Positions 30,763-40,222 are shown, counted from the stretch's first letter. The stretch: 58,673 bases of DNA from Streptomyces viridochromogenes (GCF_001270495.1 NZ_LGUR01000229.1:1-58673), one strand, 5' to 3'. Notes: generated by a model not told the origin, from the letters alone. Made by a program: numbers and translations.

Positions 30763-30850
30763 AACGCCGGACGGGCGCATCCAGCCCGTCCGGCGTTCGA
30801 GGACGAGGCCGTCCAGGCCGAAGCGGGTCCAGGGGGCGGCAGCCCCCTGG
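30763..30850. repeat. Dispersed palindromic element, family A, at the adpA 3' end (terminator)
   Basis: AACGCCGGACGGGC / GCCCGTCCGGCGTT is a perfect 14-bp stem (30763-30797), which can end adpA transcription. It is followed by CGAGGACGAGGCCGTCCAGG, CCGAAGCGGGTCC and a second hairpin AGGGGGC-GGCA-GCCCCCT. The second part recurs at 33581 and 58591 in the opposite orientation. Confidence 0.85.
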
Positions 30851-30895
30851 TACGCCGCCTGCGACACCGGGCATCCCAAAAGCGGACGTCAGCCG

Positions 30896-30901
30896 TAGGG
30901 T
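30896..30901 (+). promoter_or_regulatory. -10 element of orn (leaderless)
   Basis: TAGGGT lies six bases before the orn ATG, and there is no SD, so orn is probably transcribed from its start codon. No clear -35 is seen. Confidence 0.45.
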
Positions 30902-30907
30902 GTTCGC

Positions 30908-31510
30908 ATGAACGATCGCATGGTGTGGATCGACTGCGAGATGACCGGCCTCTCGCTGTCCGACGACGCGCTCATCGAGGTTGCCGCCCTCGTCACCGAC
31001 TCCGAGCTGAACGTCCTCGGCGAGGGCGTGGACATCGTCATCCGCCCGCCGGACTCGGCGCTGGAGACGATGCCGGAGGTGGTGCGTCAGATGCACACCG
31101 CGTCCGGGCTCCTCGACGAACTGGCCGGCGGCACGACGCTGGCGGACGCCGAGGAGCAGGTGCTGGCGTATGTGCGCGAGCACGTGAAGGAACCCGGCAA
31201 GGCCCCGCTGTGCGGCAACTCCGTCGGCACGGACCGTGGCTTCCTGCTGCGCGACATGCCGACGCTGGAGGACTACCTCCACTACCGGATCGTCGACGTC
31301 TCCTCGATCAAGGAGCTGGCCCGCCGCTGGTACCCGCGGGCCTACTTCAACAGCCCGGAGAAGAACGGCAACCACCGCGCCCTCGCCGACATCCGCGAGT
31401 CCATCGCCGAACTCCGCTACTACCGCGAGGCCGTCTTCGTGCCGCAGCCCGGCCCGGACTCGGACACCGCGAAGTCGATCGCCGCGAAGCACGTTCTGCC
31501 TGCTCAGTAG
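30908..31510 (+). CDS. orn: Oligoribonuclease
   Basis: 200 residues, DEDDh exonuclease of normal length. The acidic residues are in [20 protein letters not shown] and the final [12 protein letters not shown], which has the His and last Asp. It degrades 2-5 nucleotide RNAs, including pGpG from c-di-GMP breakdown, which is of interest because a GGDEF/EAL enzyme (cdgA) lies 24 kb away. Its place after adpA matches the ornA gene of other streptomycetes, where mutants are slow-growing and impaired in aerial mycelium. Probably leaderless. Confidence 0.96.
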   Translation: MNDRMVWIDCEMTGLSLSDDALIEVAALVTDSELNVLGEGVDIVIRPPDSALETMPEVVRQMHTASGLLDELAGGTTLADAEEQVLAYVREHVKEPGKAPLCGNSVGTDRGFLLRDMPTLEDYLHYRIVDVSSIKELARRWYPRAYFNSPEKNGNHRALADIRESIAELRYYREAVFVPQPGPDSDTAKSIAAKHVLPAQ

Positions 31511-31573
31511 GAGTGTGCGGGGGGTACCGGGGGGCGCCGCGGAATCCGTGCGCGAGCACCCCTTCGGACCCTG

Positions 31574-31579
31574 TACACT
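31574..31579 (+). promoter_or_regulatory. Possible -10 element of tRNA-His
   Basis: TACACT, in the short T-rich stretch TGTACACTTTTT, lies about 38 bases before the tRNA. No good -35 is visible. Confidence 0.3.
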
Positions 31580-31617
31580 TTTTCTCGGCCGGTCGGGGAA
31601 ACCCAAAGCCGGTCATG

Positions 31618-31690
31618 GTGGGTGTAGCTCAGCTGGTAGAGCACCTGGTTGTGGTCCAGGATGCCGCGGGTTCGAGTCCCGTCACTCACC
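31618..31690 (+). tRNA. tRNA-His (GTG anticodon)
   Basis: A 73-base cloverleaf: acceptor arm GTGGGTG / CACTCAC, D arm GCTC...GAGC, anticodon arm CCTGG-TTGTGGT-CCAGG with anticodon GTG, T arm GCGGG-TTCGAGT-CCCGT. Discriminator base is C at 31690 and the base before the acceptor (31617) is G, so the His-specific G-1:C73 pair is genome-encoded. No CCA is encoded. Confidence 0.97.
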
Positions 31691-31696
31691 CTCGGT

Positions 31697-31743
31697 CTTC
31701 AGCCGGTGACTTCGGAAACGAGGTCACCGGCTGAAGCTTTTTC
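31697..31743 (+). terminator. Rho-independent terminator of tRNA-His
   Basis: CTTCAGCCGGTGAC and GTCACCGGCTGAAG form a perfect 14-bp stem (31697-31710 / 31723-31736), followed by CTTTTT. It is one of the few classical U-tract terminators here. Confidence 0.93.
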
Positions 31744-31767
31744 CCGCCGGGCCATAGGCTGCGCACG

Positions 31768-32304
31768 ATGTCCGAGCCCCGCGTACCCACCGAGCCCGTC
31801 CGCACCGCCCGCCTCGACCTCCTGCCGCTGCGCGTCGAACACGCCGAGGAGATGGCCGTCGTCCTGTCCGACCCGGCGCTGCACAGCTTCATCGGCGGCA
31901 CTCCCCTCTCCCCCGCCGACCTGCGCGCCCGCTACGAGCGCCTCGTCGCCGGATCCCCCGACCCGGCCGTCTCCTGGTGCAACTGGGTGCTGCGGCTGCG
32001 CGCGCGGTCCTGCCTCGTGGGCACGGTCCAGGCCACGGTCAGCGCGGAACACGGCGCCGAGATCGCCTGGGTGGTCGGCACTCCGTGGCAGGGGCGCGGC
32101 TTCGCGTCCGAGGCGGCGCGGGGGCTCGTCGCCTGGCTGGGACGACGTTCGGTCCGTACGGTCGTCGCGCACATCCACCCCGGCCACCAGGCGTCGGCAG
32201 CCGTAGCCACAGCGGCCGGTCTCACCCCGACCGACGAGGAGCGGGACGGGGAGACGCGGTGGCGGCTGACGCGGGCCGCGAACACACCGCCGTCCGTCTC
32301 CTGA
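31768..32304 (+). CDS. GNAT-family N-acetyltransferase
   Basis: 178 residues of the RimJ/RimL-like acetyltransferase group. TARLDLLPLRVEHAEEMAVV starts the fold; the acetyl-CoA loop is VVGTPWQGRGFASEAARGLV (Q/R-x-x-G-x-G/A). A HIHPGHQASAAVATAAGLTP stretch is the usual C-terminal motif. The substrate is unknown. There is no SD; TAGGCT lies eight bases upstream, so it may be leaderless. It lies alone between tRNA-His and the convergent cebR. Confidence 0.9.
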   Translation: MSEPRVPTEPVRTARLDLLPLRVEHAEEMAVVLSDPALHSFIGGTPLSPADLRARYERLVAGSPDPAVSWCNWVLRLRARSCLVGTVQATVSAEHGAEIAWVVGTPWQGRGFASEAARGLVAWLGRRSVRTVVAHIHPGHQASAAVATAAGLTPTDEERDGETRWRLTRAANTPPSVS

Positions 32305-32426
32305 CCGACCGGTCGTCGCCTCACCGCCCGCAAGGAGCCCGCCAACTCCCGCCCACTCCGGATGCGTTGGTCCGACTCCGCCCGACCGGGCGCCGTACGA
32401 CACACAGCCCGAGCTCTGGCCCCGGG

Positions 32427-32443
32427 GGGCGCGGGAGGCGCCC
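32427..32443. terminator. Short hairpin between GNAT gene and cebR
   Basis: GGGCGC-GGGAG-GCGCCC lies between two convergent genes. It is a plausible short terminator only. Confidence 0.4.
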
Positions 32444-32452
32444 AACACCCGC

Positions 32453-33508
32453 TCAGGACGACGTCCGTACCACCAACTCCGTGGCCAGCACCATCTGCGC
32501 CCGCTCCAGGCCCCGCGACATCGCCGGACGGCGGTCCGCGATCTCGGTGAGGAGAAGGTCGATCATCCGGCGGCCCATCTCCTCGATGGGCTGGCGGACG
32601 CTGGTGAGGGGCGGGTCCATGTGGCGGGCGATGGCCGAGTCGTCGTAGCCGACGAGGGCGACGTCGTCGGGGATACGGCGGCCCGCCTCGCGCAGGACCT
32701 GGCGGGCGCCGGCCGCCGTCACGTCCGACGCCGCGAAGACCGCGTCCAGGTCGGGGCGGCGCGCCAGCAGGGTCTCCATCGCCCGGCGGCCGCCCTCCTC
32801 CGTGAAGTCGCCCGGCTCGATCAGCAGCTCGTCCACGTCGAACCCCGCGTCGTGCAGGGCGTCGCGGTAGCCGTCGACGCGGCGCTGGGCGCCGTAGACG
32901 TCGAGGCGGCCGGTGATGTGGGCGATCCGCGTGCGGCCTCGGGAGAGCAGGTGCTCGACGGCCGAGCGGCCGCCGCCGTAGTTGTCGGAGTCCACCGAGG
33001 TCAGGGTCTCCGCGGCCGATCTCGGGCCGCTGATCACCGCGGGGATCTCCAGCTGCGACAGCAGGTCGGGCAGGGGGTCGTCCGCGTGGACCGAGACCAG
33101 CAGGACGCCGTCGACGCGGTGGGCGGCCAGGTACTGGGCCAGGCGGCGCCGTTCCTTGTCGCTGCCCGCGAAGATCAGCAGCAGTTGCATCTCGGTGTCG
33201 GCGAGCTCGGCGCCCACACCCTTCAGGATGTCCGAGAAGTACGGTTCCGCGAAGAACCGCGTCTCCGGCTCGGGCACGACCAGCGCGATGGCGTCCGTGC
33301 GGTTCGCCGCCAGGGCGCGGGCCGCCGTGTTGGGGACGTAGCCGAGTTCGGCGACCGCCGCCTCCACCGCCGCGCGGGTCGCGTCGCTGACCCGGGGCGA
33401 GCCGTTGATCACGCGGGAGACGGTGCCCCGGCCCACGCCGGCTCGGGCCGCCACCTCTTCGAGGGTGGGCCGACCGCCACTACGGCCCCGCACTCCATGG
33501 GTTGCCAT
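32453..33508 (-). CDS. cebR: LacI-family cellobiose/cellotriose repressor
   Basis: 351 residues. The N-terminal LacI helix-turn-helix is PTLEEVAARAGVGRGTVSRV with hinge helix NTAARALAANRTD; the sugar-binding core (FFAEPYFSDILKGVGAEL, VAGYDDS-like LVGYDDSAIARHM) follows. It is divergent from cebEFG-bglC and two perfect or near-perfect CebR boxes lie at the promoters of cebE and bglC, so cellobiose or cellotriose is the likely inducer. ATG 33508 has GGCGGAG four bases upstream. Confidence 0.94.
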   Translation of the reverse strand: MATHGVRGRSGGRPTLEEVAARAGVGRGTVSRVINGSPRVSDATRAAVEAAVAELGYVPNTAARALAANRTDAIALVVPEPETRFFAEPYFSDILKGVGAELADTEMQLLLIFAGSDKERRRLAQYLAAHRVDGVLLVSVHADDPLPDLLSQLEIPAVISGPRSAAETLTSVDSDNYGGGRSAVEHLLSRGRTRIAHITGRLDVYGAQRRVDGYRDALHDAGFDVDELLIEPGDFTEEGGRRAMETLLARRPDLDAVFAASDVTAAGARQVLREAGRRIPDDVALVGYDDSAIARHMDPPLTSVRQPIEEMGRRMIDLLLTEIADRRPAMSRGLERAQMVLATELVVRTSS

Positions 33509-33580
33509 GGGCTCCGCCTTCCCGCCGATCCGTACGCCGGCCTGGAATCTAACAGTCCCGTCTGGTGCACTGACCCCACC

Positions 33581-33632
33581 TGGGGCTGCCGCCCCCAGCC
33601 CCCCGCCTCGGCCTGAACGGCCTCGTCCCCGA
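33581..33632. repeat. Dispersed element, family A, copy in cebR-cebE promoter region
   Basis: TGGGGCTGCCGCCCCCAG hairpin, then CCTCGGCCTGAACGGCCTCG, is the inverted partner of the element behind adpA. It is unusual here because both flanking genes are transcribed away from it. The rest of the 370-base cebR-cebE gap holds the CebR box at 33745 and no gene. Confidence 0.75.
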
Positions 33633-33744
33633 TCGCCGGACCGGTTGAGCGGGATCCAGTTAACGTCCCGATAACTGAACGCATCTCTCCGCGCTGATGC
33701 CCTTGACACCCCTGCCCGGACCGACGACCCTTCAACACATCACA

Positions 33745-33762
33745 CGTGGGAGCGCTCCCACG
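33745..33762. promoter_or_regulatory. CebR box upstream of cebE
   Basis: CGTGGGAGCGCTCCCACG is an 18-bp perfect palindrome containing the CebR consensus TGGGAGCGCTCCCA. It lies 116 bases before the cebE start, in the divergent region shared with cebR. Confidence 0.95.
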
Positions 33763-33878
33763 GTACCTGACACATACACATCCCGCACGTTCCCCGCCCG
33801 AGCCGCAGCGAGAACAACAGACGGGCCCAACAGTGCAGTTGGCCGGGGGGTCGGCACGTCAGGCAACAGGAGGACGCA

Positions 33879-35204
33879 ATGCGCACGAGTACCCGCGGGT
33901 CCCGCCGGCTGATGGCCCTCGCGGCCGTGGCCGCGCTGACGACGGGGCTGCTCGCCGGCTGCGCCGAGGACTCGGACGACGGCCCTTCGGGCGAGGGCGG
34001 AGGCAACGGCGGCGGAGGCAAGACCACGCTCACCGTGGGCACCTTCGGCACCTTCGGCTACAAGCAGGCCGGCCTCTACGACGAGTACATGAAGCTCCAC
34101 CCCGACATCAGCATCAAGGAGAACGTCACCACCCGTACCGACGTCTACTGGCCCAAGGTCCTCACCCGCCTCCAGGCCGGCTCCGGTGCCGACGACATCC
34201 AGGCCATCGAGGTCATGAACATCACCGAGGCCGTGCAGACGCAGGCCGACAAGTTCGTGGACCTCGGCAAGGAGGTCGACAAGTCCCAGTGGCTGGACTG
34301 GAAGAACGCCCAGGCCACCACCAAGGACGGCAAGCTGATCGGACTCGGCACCGACGTCGGCCCGATGGCGATCTGCTACCGCAAGGACCTGTTCCAAAAG
34401 GCCGGCCTGGAGACCGACCGCACCAAGCTCGCCGCGCAGTGGAAGGGCGACTGGGGCAAGTACGTCGACCTGGGCAAGGAGTACATGAAGAAGGCGCCGA
34501 GCGGCACCAAGTTCGTGGACTCGGCCTCCTCGGTCTACAACGCGGCCCTCGGCGGCGGGACCGAGCGCTACTACAAGGACGACGGCACCGTCGACTGGGA
34601 CAACTCGCAGGGCGTGAAGAACGCCTGGGACGTCGCCATGGACGTGGCGACCAGCGACATGTCGGCGAAGCTGAAGCAGTTCGACAAGCCGTGGGACCAG
34701 GGCTACGCCAACGGCACCTTCGCCACGGTGGCCTGCCCGGCCTGGATGATCGGCTACATCCTGGAGAAGTCCGGTGACTCCGGCAAGGGCAAGTGGGACG
34801 TGGCGGCGGCGCCGACCGCGGCCAACTGGGGCGGTTCGTTCATCGGCGTGCCGACGTCGGGCAAGCACCAGAAGGAGGCCATCGCGCTGGCGAAGTGGCT
34901 GACCGCGCCGGAGCAGCAGGCGAAGGTCTTCGCCAAGCAGGCCAGCTTCCCGTCGACCCCGTCGGCGTACTCGGCCCTGAAGCCGGCGGCCGCCACCACG
35001 GAGTACTTCTCGAACGCGCCGATCACGCAGATCTTCTCCGACTCGGCGAAGACCATCCCGTCCCAGTACTTCGGCATCAAGGACCAGGCGATCAACACCG
35101 CGCTGACCGACATCGGCATCCTCCAGGTCGAGCAGAAGGGCAAGTCCCCTGACGAGGGCTGGGACGCCGCGTCCGAGGAGATCAAGGACGTGCTCGGCCA
35201 GTGA
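33879..35204 (+). CDS. cebE: Cellobiose/cellotriose-binding lipoprotein
   Basis: 441 residues, family 1 extracellular solute-binding protein. The lipoprotein signal has RRLMALAAVAALTTG and lipobox LLAGC with Cys28, followed by a Gly/acidic linker. The mature domain has TVGTFGTFGYKQAGLYDEYM and VACPAWMIGYI. It captures cello-oligosaccharides and delivers them to CebF-CebG; the ATPase (MsiK in streptomycetes) is encoded elsewhere. AGGAGG lies 5 bases before the ATG. It overlaps cebF by four bases. Confidence 0.94.
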   Translation: MRTSTRGSRRLMALAAVAALTTGLLAGCAEDSDDGPSGEGGGNGGGGKTTLTVGTFGTFGYKQAGLYDEYMKLHPDISIKENVTTRTDVYWPKVLTRLQAGSGADDIQAIEVMNITEAVQTQADKFVDLGKEVDKSQWLDWKNAQATTKDGKLIGLGTDVGPMAICYRKDLFQKAGLETDRTKLAAQWKGDWGKYVDLGKEYMKKAPSGTKFVDSASSVYNAALGGGTERYYKDDGTVDWDNSQGVKNAWDVAMDVATSDMSAKLKQFDKPWDQGYANGTFATVACPAWMIGYILEKSGDSGKGKWDVAAAPTAANWGGSFIGVPTSGKHQKEAIALAKWLTAPEQQAKVFAKQASFPSTPSAYSALKPAAATTEYFSNAPITQIFSDSAKTIPSQYFGIKDQAINTALTDIGILQVEQKGKSPDEGWDAASEEIKDVLGQ

Positions 35205-36229
35205 CCAGCTCCAAGCAGGCCCTCGCGCACTCCGCGAGCGCCGACGCCGCGCCCGGTGACCAGCCGGGCGCGGCCGGCCGCGCGCACGGTCGCGGTACGC
35301 CGCCTCCGCCGGGGCCGGATTCCTGGCGCCGTCGGCTGTACCGCTGGGACATGAAGGCGTCGCCGTACGCGTTCATCGCCCCCTTCTTCATCGTCTTCGG
35401 GGCGTTCTCGCTCGTCCCGCTGCTCTACACGGCCTGGTACTCGCTGCACAACGTCCAGCTGGCCGACCTCGACGGCCAGACCTGGACCGGCCTGGACAAC
35501 TACCAGAACCTGCTGTCCTCGGACTTCTTCTGGAACGCGCTCGGGAACACCTTCACCATCGGCGTGATCTCCACGGTGCCCCAGCTGCTGATGGCGATCG
35601 GCCTGGCGCACCTGCTCAACTACAAGCTGCGCGGCTCGACCGTGTGGCGGGTCGTGATGCTCACCCCGTACGCCACCTCGGTGGCGGCGGCGACGCTGGT
35701 GTTCGTGCTGCTGTACTCGTGGGACGGCGGCATGATCAACTGGCTGCTGGAGTTCGTCGGGATCGATCCGGTCAACTGGCGTGAGTCCGACTGGGGTTCG
35801 CAGTTCGCGGTGTCGTCGATCGTGATCTGGCGCTGGACCGGCTACAACGCGCTGATCTACCTGGCGGCGATGCAGGCGATCCCGGCCGACCTCTACGAGT
35901 CCGCGGCGATCGACGGTGCCAACCGCTGGCAGCAGTTCCTCCATGTGACGATCCCGCAGCTGCGGCCGACGATCCTGTTCACGGTGGTCGTCTCGACGAT
36001 CGGCGCGACCCAGCTCTTCGGTGAGCCGCTGCTGTTCGGCGGGGTGAGCGGTTCGAAGGGCGGCTCCGGGCACCAGTACCAGACGCTCGGCCTGTACATG
36101 TACGACCAGGGCTGGATCATCGGCAACCTCGGCAAGGCCTCCGCGATCGCCTGGTCGATGTTCCTGATCCTGCTGATCGTCGCCGTGATCCAACTGCTGG
36201 TGTCCCGACGGCTGAGGAAGTCCCAATGA
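35201..36229 (+). CDS. cebF: Cello-oligosaccharide ABC permease, subunit 1
   Basis: 342 residues with six membrane segments after a ~50-residue polar N-terminus. The binding-protein-dependent permease loop is seen at YESAAIDGANRWQQFLHVTI (EAA motif). It starts at GTG 35201 overlapping the cebE stop (GTGA). It forms the membrane channel with CebG. The spacing and family order E-F-G-bglC are those of the ceb operon. Confidence 0.94.
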   Translation: MTSSKQALAHSASADAAPGDQPGAAGRAHGRGTPPPPGPDSWRRRLYRWDMKASPYAFIAPFFIVFGAFSLVPLLYTAWYSLHNVQLADLDGQTWTGLDNYQNLLSSDFFWNALGNTFTIGVISTVPQLLMAIGLAHLLNYKLRGSTVWRVVMLTPYATSVAAATLVFVLLYSWDGGMINWLLEFVGIDPVNWRESDWGSQFAVSSIVIWRWTGYNALIYLAAMQAIPADLYESAAIDGANRWQQFLHVTIPQLRPTILFTVVVSTIGATQLFGEPLLFGGVSGSKGGSGHQYQTLGLYMYDQGWIIGNLGKASAIAWSMFLILLIVAVIQLLVSRRLRKSQ

Positions 36230-37137
36230 GCACAAGTGAACTGACGGCTCCTCAGACCTCGAAGGCGCCGAAGGCCCCGAAGCCCCGGCGCGAGCGCCCC
36301 CGGGTCATGGGCGCCGGCAAGCAGCTGCACGCCGGCCCGCTCACCTACGTCGTGCTGTCCGTGTTCGCGCTGGTCTCGCTGGCCCCCCTGGTGTGGACGG
36401 CGATCGCGGCCTCGCGCACCGACCGGCGGCTCGCGGAGACCCCGCCGCCGCTGTGGTTCGGCGGGAACCTGTTCAAGAACATGGACCGGGCGTGGGAGGA
36501 GGCCGGGCTCGGAAAGGCGATGTTCAACACCACGTTCGTGGCGGGCACGATCACCATCAGCACGGTGCTCTTCGCCACGCTCGCCGGTTTCGCCTTCGCC
36601 AAGCTGCGGTTCCGGTTCTCCGGTCTGCTGCTGATGCTGACCATCGGCACGATGATGATCCCGCCGCAGCTGGCGGTCGTACCGCTGTATCTGTGGATGG
36701 CGGACCTCGGCTGGTCGAACCAGCTCCAGACGGTCATCCTGCCGACGCTGTGCACGGCCTTCGGTACGTTCTTCATGCGCCAGTACCTGCTACAGGCGCT
36801 GCCGACCGAGCTGATCGAGGCGGCGCGGGTGGACGGCGCGAGCAGTCTGCGGGTCGTCTGGCACGTGGTCTTCCCGGCGGCCCGGCCCGCGATGGCCGTC
36901 CTCGGCCTGCTGACCTTCGTGTTCGCCTGGAACGACTTCCTGTGGCCGATCATCGCCCTGAACCAGGAGAACCCGACCGTGCAGGTCGCCCTCAACTCCC
37001 TCGGCACCGGCTACGTCCCCGACCAAGCGGTGATCATGGCGGGCGCCCTGCTGGGCACACTGCCGCTGCTGATCGCCTTCCTGCTGTTCGGCAAGCAGAT
37101 CGTGGGCGGGATCATGCAGGGGGCGGTCAAGGGCTGA
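36226..37137 (+). CDS. cebG: Cello-oligosaccharide ABC permease, subunit 2
   Basis: 303 residues, six membrane segments, EAA motif at [20 protein letters not shown]. MalG/CebG type with a ~40-residue basic, Pro-rich N-terminal extension. Starts in an ATGA overlap with cebF. The bglC gene follows after 79 bases with its own CebR box. Confidence 0.94.
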   Translation: MSTSELTAPQTSKAPKAPKPRRERPRVMGAGKQLHAGPLTYVVLSVFALVSLAPLVWTAIAASRTDRRLAETPPPLWFGGNLFKNMDRAWEEAGLGKAMFNTTFVAGTITISTVLFATLAGFAFAKLRFRFSGLLLMLTIGTMMIPPQLAVVPLYLWMADLGWSNQLQTVILPTLCTAFGTFFMRQYLLQALPTELIEAARVDGASSLRVVWHVVFPAARPAMAVLGLLTFVFAWNDFLWPIIALNQENPTVQVALNSLGTGYVPDQAVIMAGALLGTLPLLIAFLLFGKQIVGGIMQGAVKG

Positions 37138-37203
37138 GGCCCGGTCGTACCGTCCCCCGACTCCTCCCCTCCCCTCCTACCCGTCGGTCCCCACGACCCC
37201 CTA

Positions 37204-37217
37204 TGGGAGCGCTTCCA
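37204..37217. promoter_or_regulatory. CebR box overlapping the bglC start codon
   Basis: TGGGAGCGCTTCCA differs from the consensus at one base. Its last base is the A of the bglC ATG and its GGGAG is the only SD candidate. So repressor site and ribosome site coincide. Confidence 0.9.
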
Positions 37218-38647
37218 TGCCTGAACCCATGTCCTCCGTGTCCTTTCCCCCCGCCTTCCTCTGGGGCGCGGCGACCTCCGCCTACCAGATCGAAGGGGCG
37301 GTGCGGGAGGACGGCCGCACCCCGTCGATCTGGGACACCTTCAGTCATACGCCGGGCCGGACGGCCGGCGGCGAGCACGGTGACGTCGCCATCGACCACT
37401 ACCACCGCTACCGCGAGGACGTGGCGCTGATGGCCGAGCTCGGCCTGACCGCGTACCGCTTCTCGGTCTCCTGGTCGCGGGTGCAGCCGACGGGCCGGGG
37501 CCCGGCGGTGCAGCGGGGCCTGGACTTCTACCGCCGCCTGGTGGACGAGTTGCTCTCCGCGGGGATCAAGCCGGCCGTCACCCTCTACCACTGGGACCTC
37601 CCCCAGGAGCTGGAGGACGCGGGCGGCTGGCCGGAGCGCGACACGGCGTACCGGTTCGCCGAGTACGCGCAGATCGTCGGCGAGGCGCTCGGCGACCGGG
37701 TGGAGCAGTGGATGACGATCAACGAGCCCTGGTGCATCGCGTTCCTGGGCTACGGATCCGGAGTGCACGCCCCCGGCCGCACGGAACCGGCGGCCTCACT
37801 GCGGGCGGCCCACCACCTGAACCTGGCGCACGGCCTGGGCACTTCGGCCCTGCGCTCGGTGATGCCGGCCCGCAACTCGGTGGCGCTCAGCCTCAACTCC
37901 GCCGCGGTACGGCCGTTTTCGCAGGACCCGGCGGACCTGGCGGCGGCCCGGAAGATCGACGACCTGGCCAGCGGAATCTTCCACGGCCCGATCCTGCACG
38001 GCGCCTACCCGGAGTCGCTGTACGCGGCGACGGAGCTCCTGACGGACTGGTCCTACGTCCTGGACGGCGACCTGGCCGCGATCAACCAGCCGTTGGACGC
38101 CCTGGGGTTGAACTACTACACCCCGACACTGGTGTCGGCGGCGGAGACGGAGATCAGCGGCCCGCGGGCGGACGGCCACGGGGTGAGCGAGCACTCGCCG
38201 TGGCCGGTCGCGGACGACGTGACGTTCCACCAGACCCCGGGTGAGCGCACGGAGATGGGCTGGACGATCGACCCGACCGGGCTGCACGAGCTGATCATGC
38301 GCTACTCCCGGGAGGCGCCCGGTCTGCCGCTCTACATCACCGAGAACGGCGCGGCCTACGACGACAAGCCGGACCCCGACGGCCGCGTCCACGACCCGGA
38401 GCGCATCGCGTATCTGCACGGCCACCTCTCCGCGGTCCGCCGCGCGATCGCCGACGGCGCCGATGTCCGGGGCTACTACCTGTGGTCCCTGATGGACAAC
38501 TTCGAGTGGGCGTACGGCTACGAGAAGCGGTTCGGGGCGGTGTACGTCGACTACTCGACGCTCGCCCGGACGCCGAAGTCGAGCGCGTACTGGTACGGGA
38601 AGGCGGCTCGGACGGGGATGTTGCCGGAGGTGGACGAGGAGCTCTAG
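37217..38647 (+). CDS. bglC: Cytoplasmic GH1 beta-glucosidase
   Basis: 476 residues, glycoside hydrolase family 1. It starts [20 protein letters not shown]; acid/base Glu170 lies in MTINEPW and nucleophile Glu376 in YITENGAAY; the C-terminus has [18 protein letters not shown]. No signal peptide, so it splits imported cellobiose and cellotriose into glucose inside the cell, which also lowers the CebR inducer. The SD GGGAG lies within the CebR box. ATG 37229 is a possible second start. Confidence 0.96.
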   Translation: MPEPMSSVSFPPAFLWGAATSAYQIEGAVREDGRTPSIWDTFSHTPGRTAGGEHGDVAIDHYHRYREDVALMAELGLTAYRFSVSWSRVQPTGRGPAVQRGLDFYRRLVDELLSAGIKPAVTLYHWDLPQELEDAGGWPERDTAYRFAEYAQIVGEALGDRVEQWMTINEPWCIAFLGYGSGVHAPGRTEPAASLRAAHHLNLAHGLGTSALRSVMPARNSVALSLNSAAVRPFSQDPADLAAARKIDDLASGIFHGPILHGAYPESLYAATELLTDWSYVLDGDLAAINQPLDALGLNYYTPTLVSAAETEISGPRADGHGVSEHSPWPVADDVTFHQTPGERTEMGWTIDPTGLHELIMRYSREAPGLPLYITENGAAYDDKPDPDGRVHDPERIAYLHGHLSAVRRAIADGADVRGYYLWSLMDNFEWAYGYEKRFGAVYVDYSTLARTPKSSAYWYGKAARTGMLPEVDEEL

Positions 38648-38650
38648 GGC

Positions 38651-38682
38651 GCGAGCCCGGAAGAACGCGAGCCCGGAAGTAC
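38651..38682. repeat. Tandem 16-bp repeat behind bglC
   Basis: GCGAGCCCGGAAGAAC and GCGAGCCCGGAAGTAC follow each other directly, differing at one base, just before the bglC terminator. Confidence 0.85.
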
Positions 38683-38722
38683 GCGTGCCCCGGCCGGATG
38701 GGGGAGACCGGCCGGGGCACGC
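38683..38722. terminator. Strong terminator between bglC and chitinase
   Basis: GCGTGCCCCGGCCGG and CCGGCCGGGGCACGC form a perfect 15-bp stem around a 10-base loop. It can serve both convergent genes. Confidence 0.9.
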
Positions 38723-38749
38723 CCCCCGTGGTTCGAGAGGCCGCCTGGG

Positions 38750-40222
38750 TTACTTGTAGGCCGCGAACGCCTTCGAGAACGCGAACTTGTCCTGGTCGAC
38801 GGAGCTGCAGGTCGCGTCGGCCGCGGGCTTCGGGCCGCCCGCGCACGCCTTGTCCCGCGTCGCCGACCACATGGACAGCCAGCCGAGGCCCTTGGACTGG
38901 GCGAACTTCACCAGCTGGGCGGCGTCGTCGACCTTGAAGATCTCGGTCGTGACGTCGTTGACGCCGATCATCGGGGTGACCGCGACCGTTCTCCAGGCCG
39001 CGTCGTCGGAGAGGCCGAGGACGCTCTTGACCTGGGCCTGGGTGGCGGTGGCCGCCTGTTCGGCGTAGGTGCCCATGTCGCCGCTGTACGCGGGGCCGTA
39101 GTCCATCGCCATGATGTTGACGGCGTCGATCTTCACGCCCTTCTGCTTGGCGTCGGCGAGGAGGTCGACGCCGGGCTGGGTCAGGCCCTCCGGCATGACG
39201 GGGAGGGTGAAGGAGACGTCCAGGTCCGGGTGGCGCCGCTGGAGCTCGGCTATCGCCTGGGCGCGGCGCGTGTTGGCCGCCGTGTCCGGCAGCGCGCCGC
39301 CCTCGACGTCGAAGTCGACCTTGGTCAGCTGGTACGCGTCCACGACCTTGCCGTACGCCGCCGCCAGCGCGTCCGCCGAGGAGCAGGTCGTCGCCAGCTC
39401 GCTGCCCGCCGCACCGCCGAAGGAGACACGGACGTCGCCGCCCTTGGCGCGCAGGTCACCGATCTGCGCGGCCACCGCGTCGGTGCCGAGGTCCGTGACG
39501 CCGCCCCACTTCGGGGTGCAGCCGCCGCCGTCGGTGATGAAGGCGAGGTTGTAGTCCTTCACGCCGGTCGCCTCGGCGCTCGCCGCCATGTCGAAGGCCG
39601 GGTAGAGGGAGGTGTCGATGTACGGGGCGAAGCCGGCGGCGGTTCCCGTCCCGGTGCCGGGGCTCTCCGAGGGCTTGGCGGTGGGGGTCACGGTGGAGGT
39701 CGCGCTCTGGGTGGGCGTGGCCGTCGGCGTCGGCGTCGATGTCGGCGAGGCCGATTCGGTGGACGTCGGGCGGCCGCTCGGCTCGGGCGTCGCGCTGTCG
39801 TCCGTGGAACACTTCGCGGCGTCGATCAGACAGCCCGTCGGTGCGCCCGTGCCGTTGACCACGAAGCCGACCGTCACGGACTCGCCGGCGGCCAGCCCGT
39901 CCGTGTCCCACTTCGGCGGCGTCACGGTGACGTGCTGCCCGCGCACACTCGACTCGGCGTTCCACAGGGAGCTCAGCTTCGATCCCGACGGCAGGTCGAA
40001 CTCCAGCGTCCAGTCCTTCTCCGCCCCGCCGCTGTTGTTGGTGACGACGTACTGCGCGGTGTAACCCGTCGACCAGTCACTGGTCTTCGTGTACGCCGCT
40101 CCGATCCCGGCCGCCTGGGCCGTACCCGTGAACAGGATCGCGCCGCCACCGATCACGGCCGCGGCGACGAGACCGCCGATCGCCTTGTTCCTGCCGCTGA
40201 TCTTGCGCCGGTGCGTACTCAT
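38750..40222 (-). CDS. Secreted chitinase-like GH18 enzyme with CBM2 domain
   Basis: 490 residues. A Sec signal (IGGLVAAAVIGGGAILFTG, cleavage near TAQA) is followed by a family 2 carbohydrate-binding domain (residues ~35-140; DWSTGYTAQYVVTNNSGG, WTLEFDLPSGSKLSSLWNAE), a Ser/Thr/Pro linker, then a GH18 barrel (residues ~195-490). The GH18 motif reads KVDFDVEGG with catalytic Glu307; the first Asp of DxxDxDxE is Thr. INIMAMDYGP carries the substrate-assisting Met-Asp-Tyr. It should act on chitin or a related polymer outside the cell. A DasR-like site lies 160 bases upstream. Confidence 0.93.
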   Translation of the reverse strand: MSTHRRKISGRNKAIGGLVAAAVIGGGAILFTGTAQAAGIGAAYTKTSDWSTGYTAQYVVTNNSGGAEKDWTLEFDLPSGSKLSSLWNAESSVRGQHVTVTPPKWDTDGLAAGESVTVGFVVNGTGAPTGCLIDAAKCSTDDSATPEPSGRPTSTESASPTSTPTPTATPTQSATSTVTPTAKPSESPGTGTGTAAGFAPYIDTSLYPAFDMAASAEATGVKDYNLAFITDGGGCTPKWGGVTDLGTDAVAAQIGDLRAKGGDVRVSFGGAAGSELATTCSSADALAAAYGKVVDAYQLTKVDFDVEGGALPDTAANTRRAQAIAELQRRHPDLDVSFTLPVMPEGLTQPGVDLLADAKQKGVKIDAVNIMAMDYGPAYSGDMGTYAEQAATATQAQVKSVLGLSDDAAWRTVAVTPMIGVNDVTTEIFKVDDAAQLVKFAQSKGLGWLSMWSATRDKACAGGPKPAADATCSSVDQDKFAFSKAFAAYK

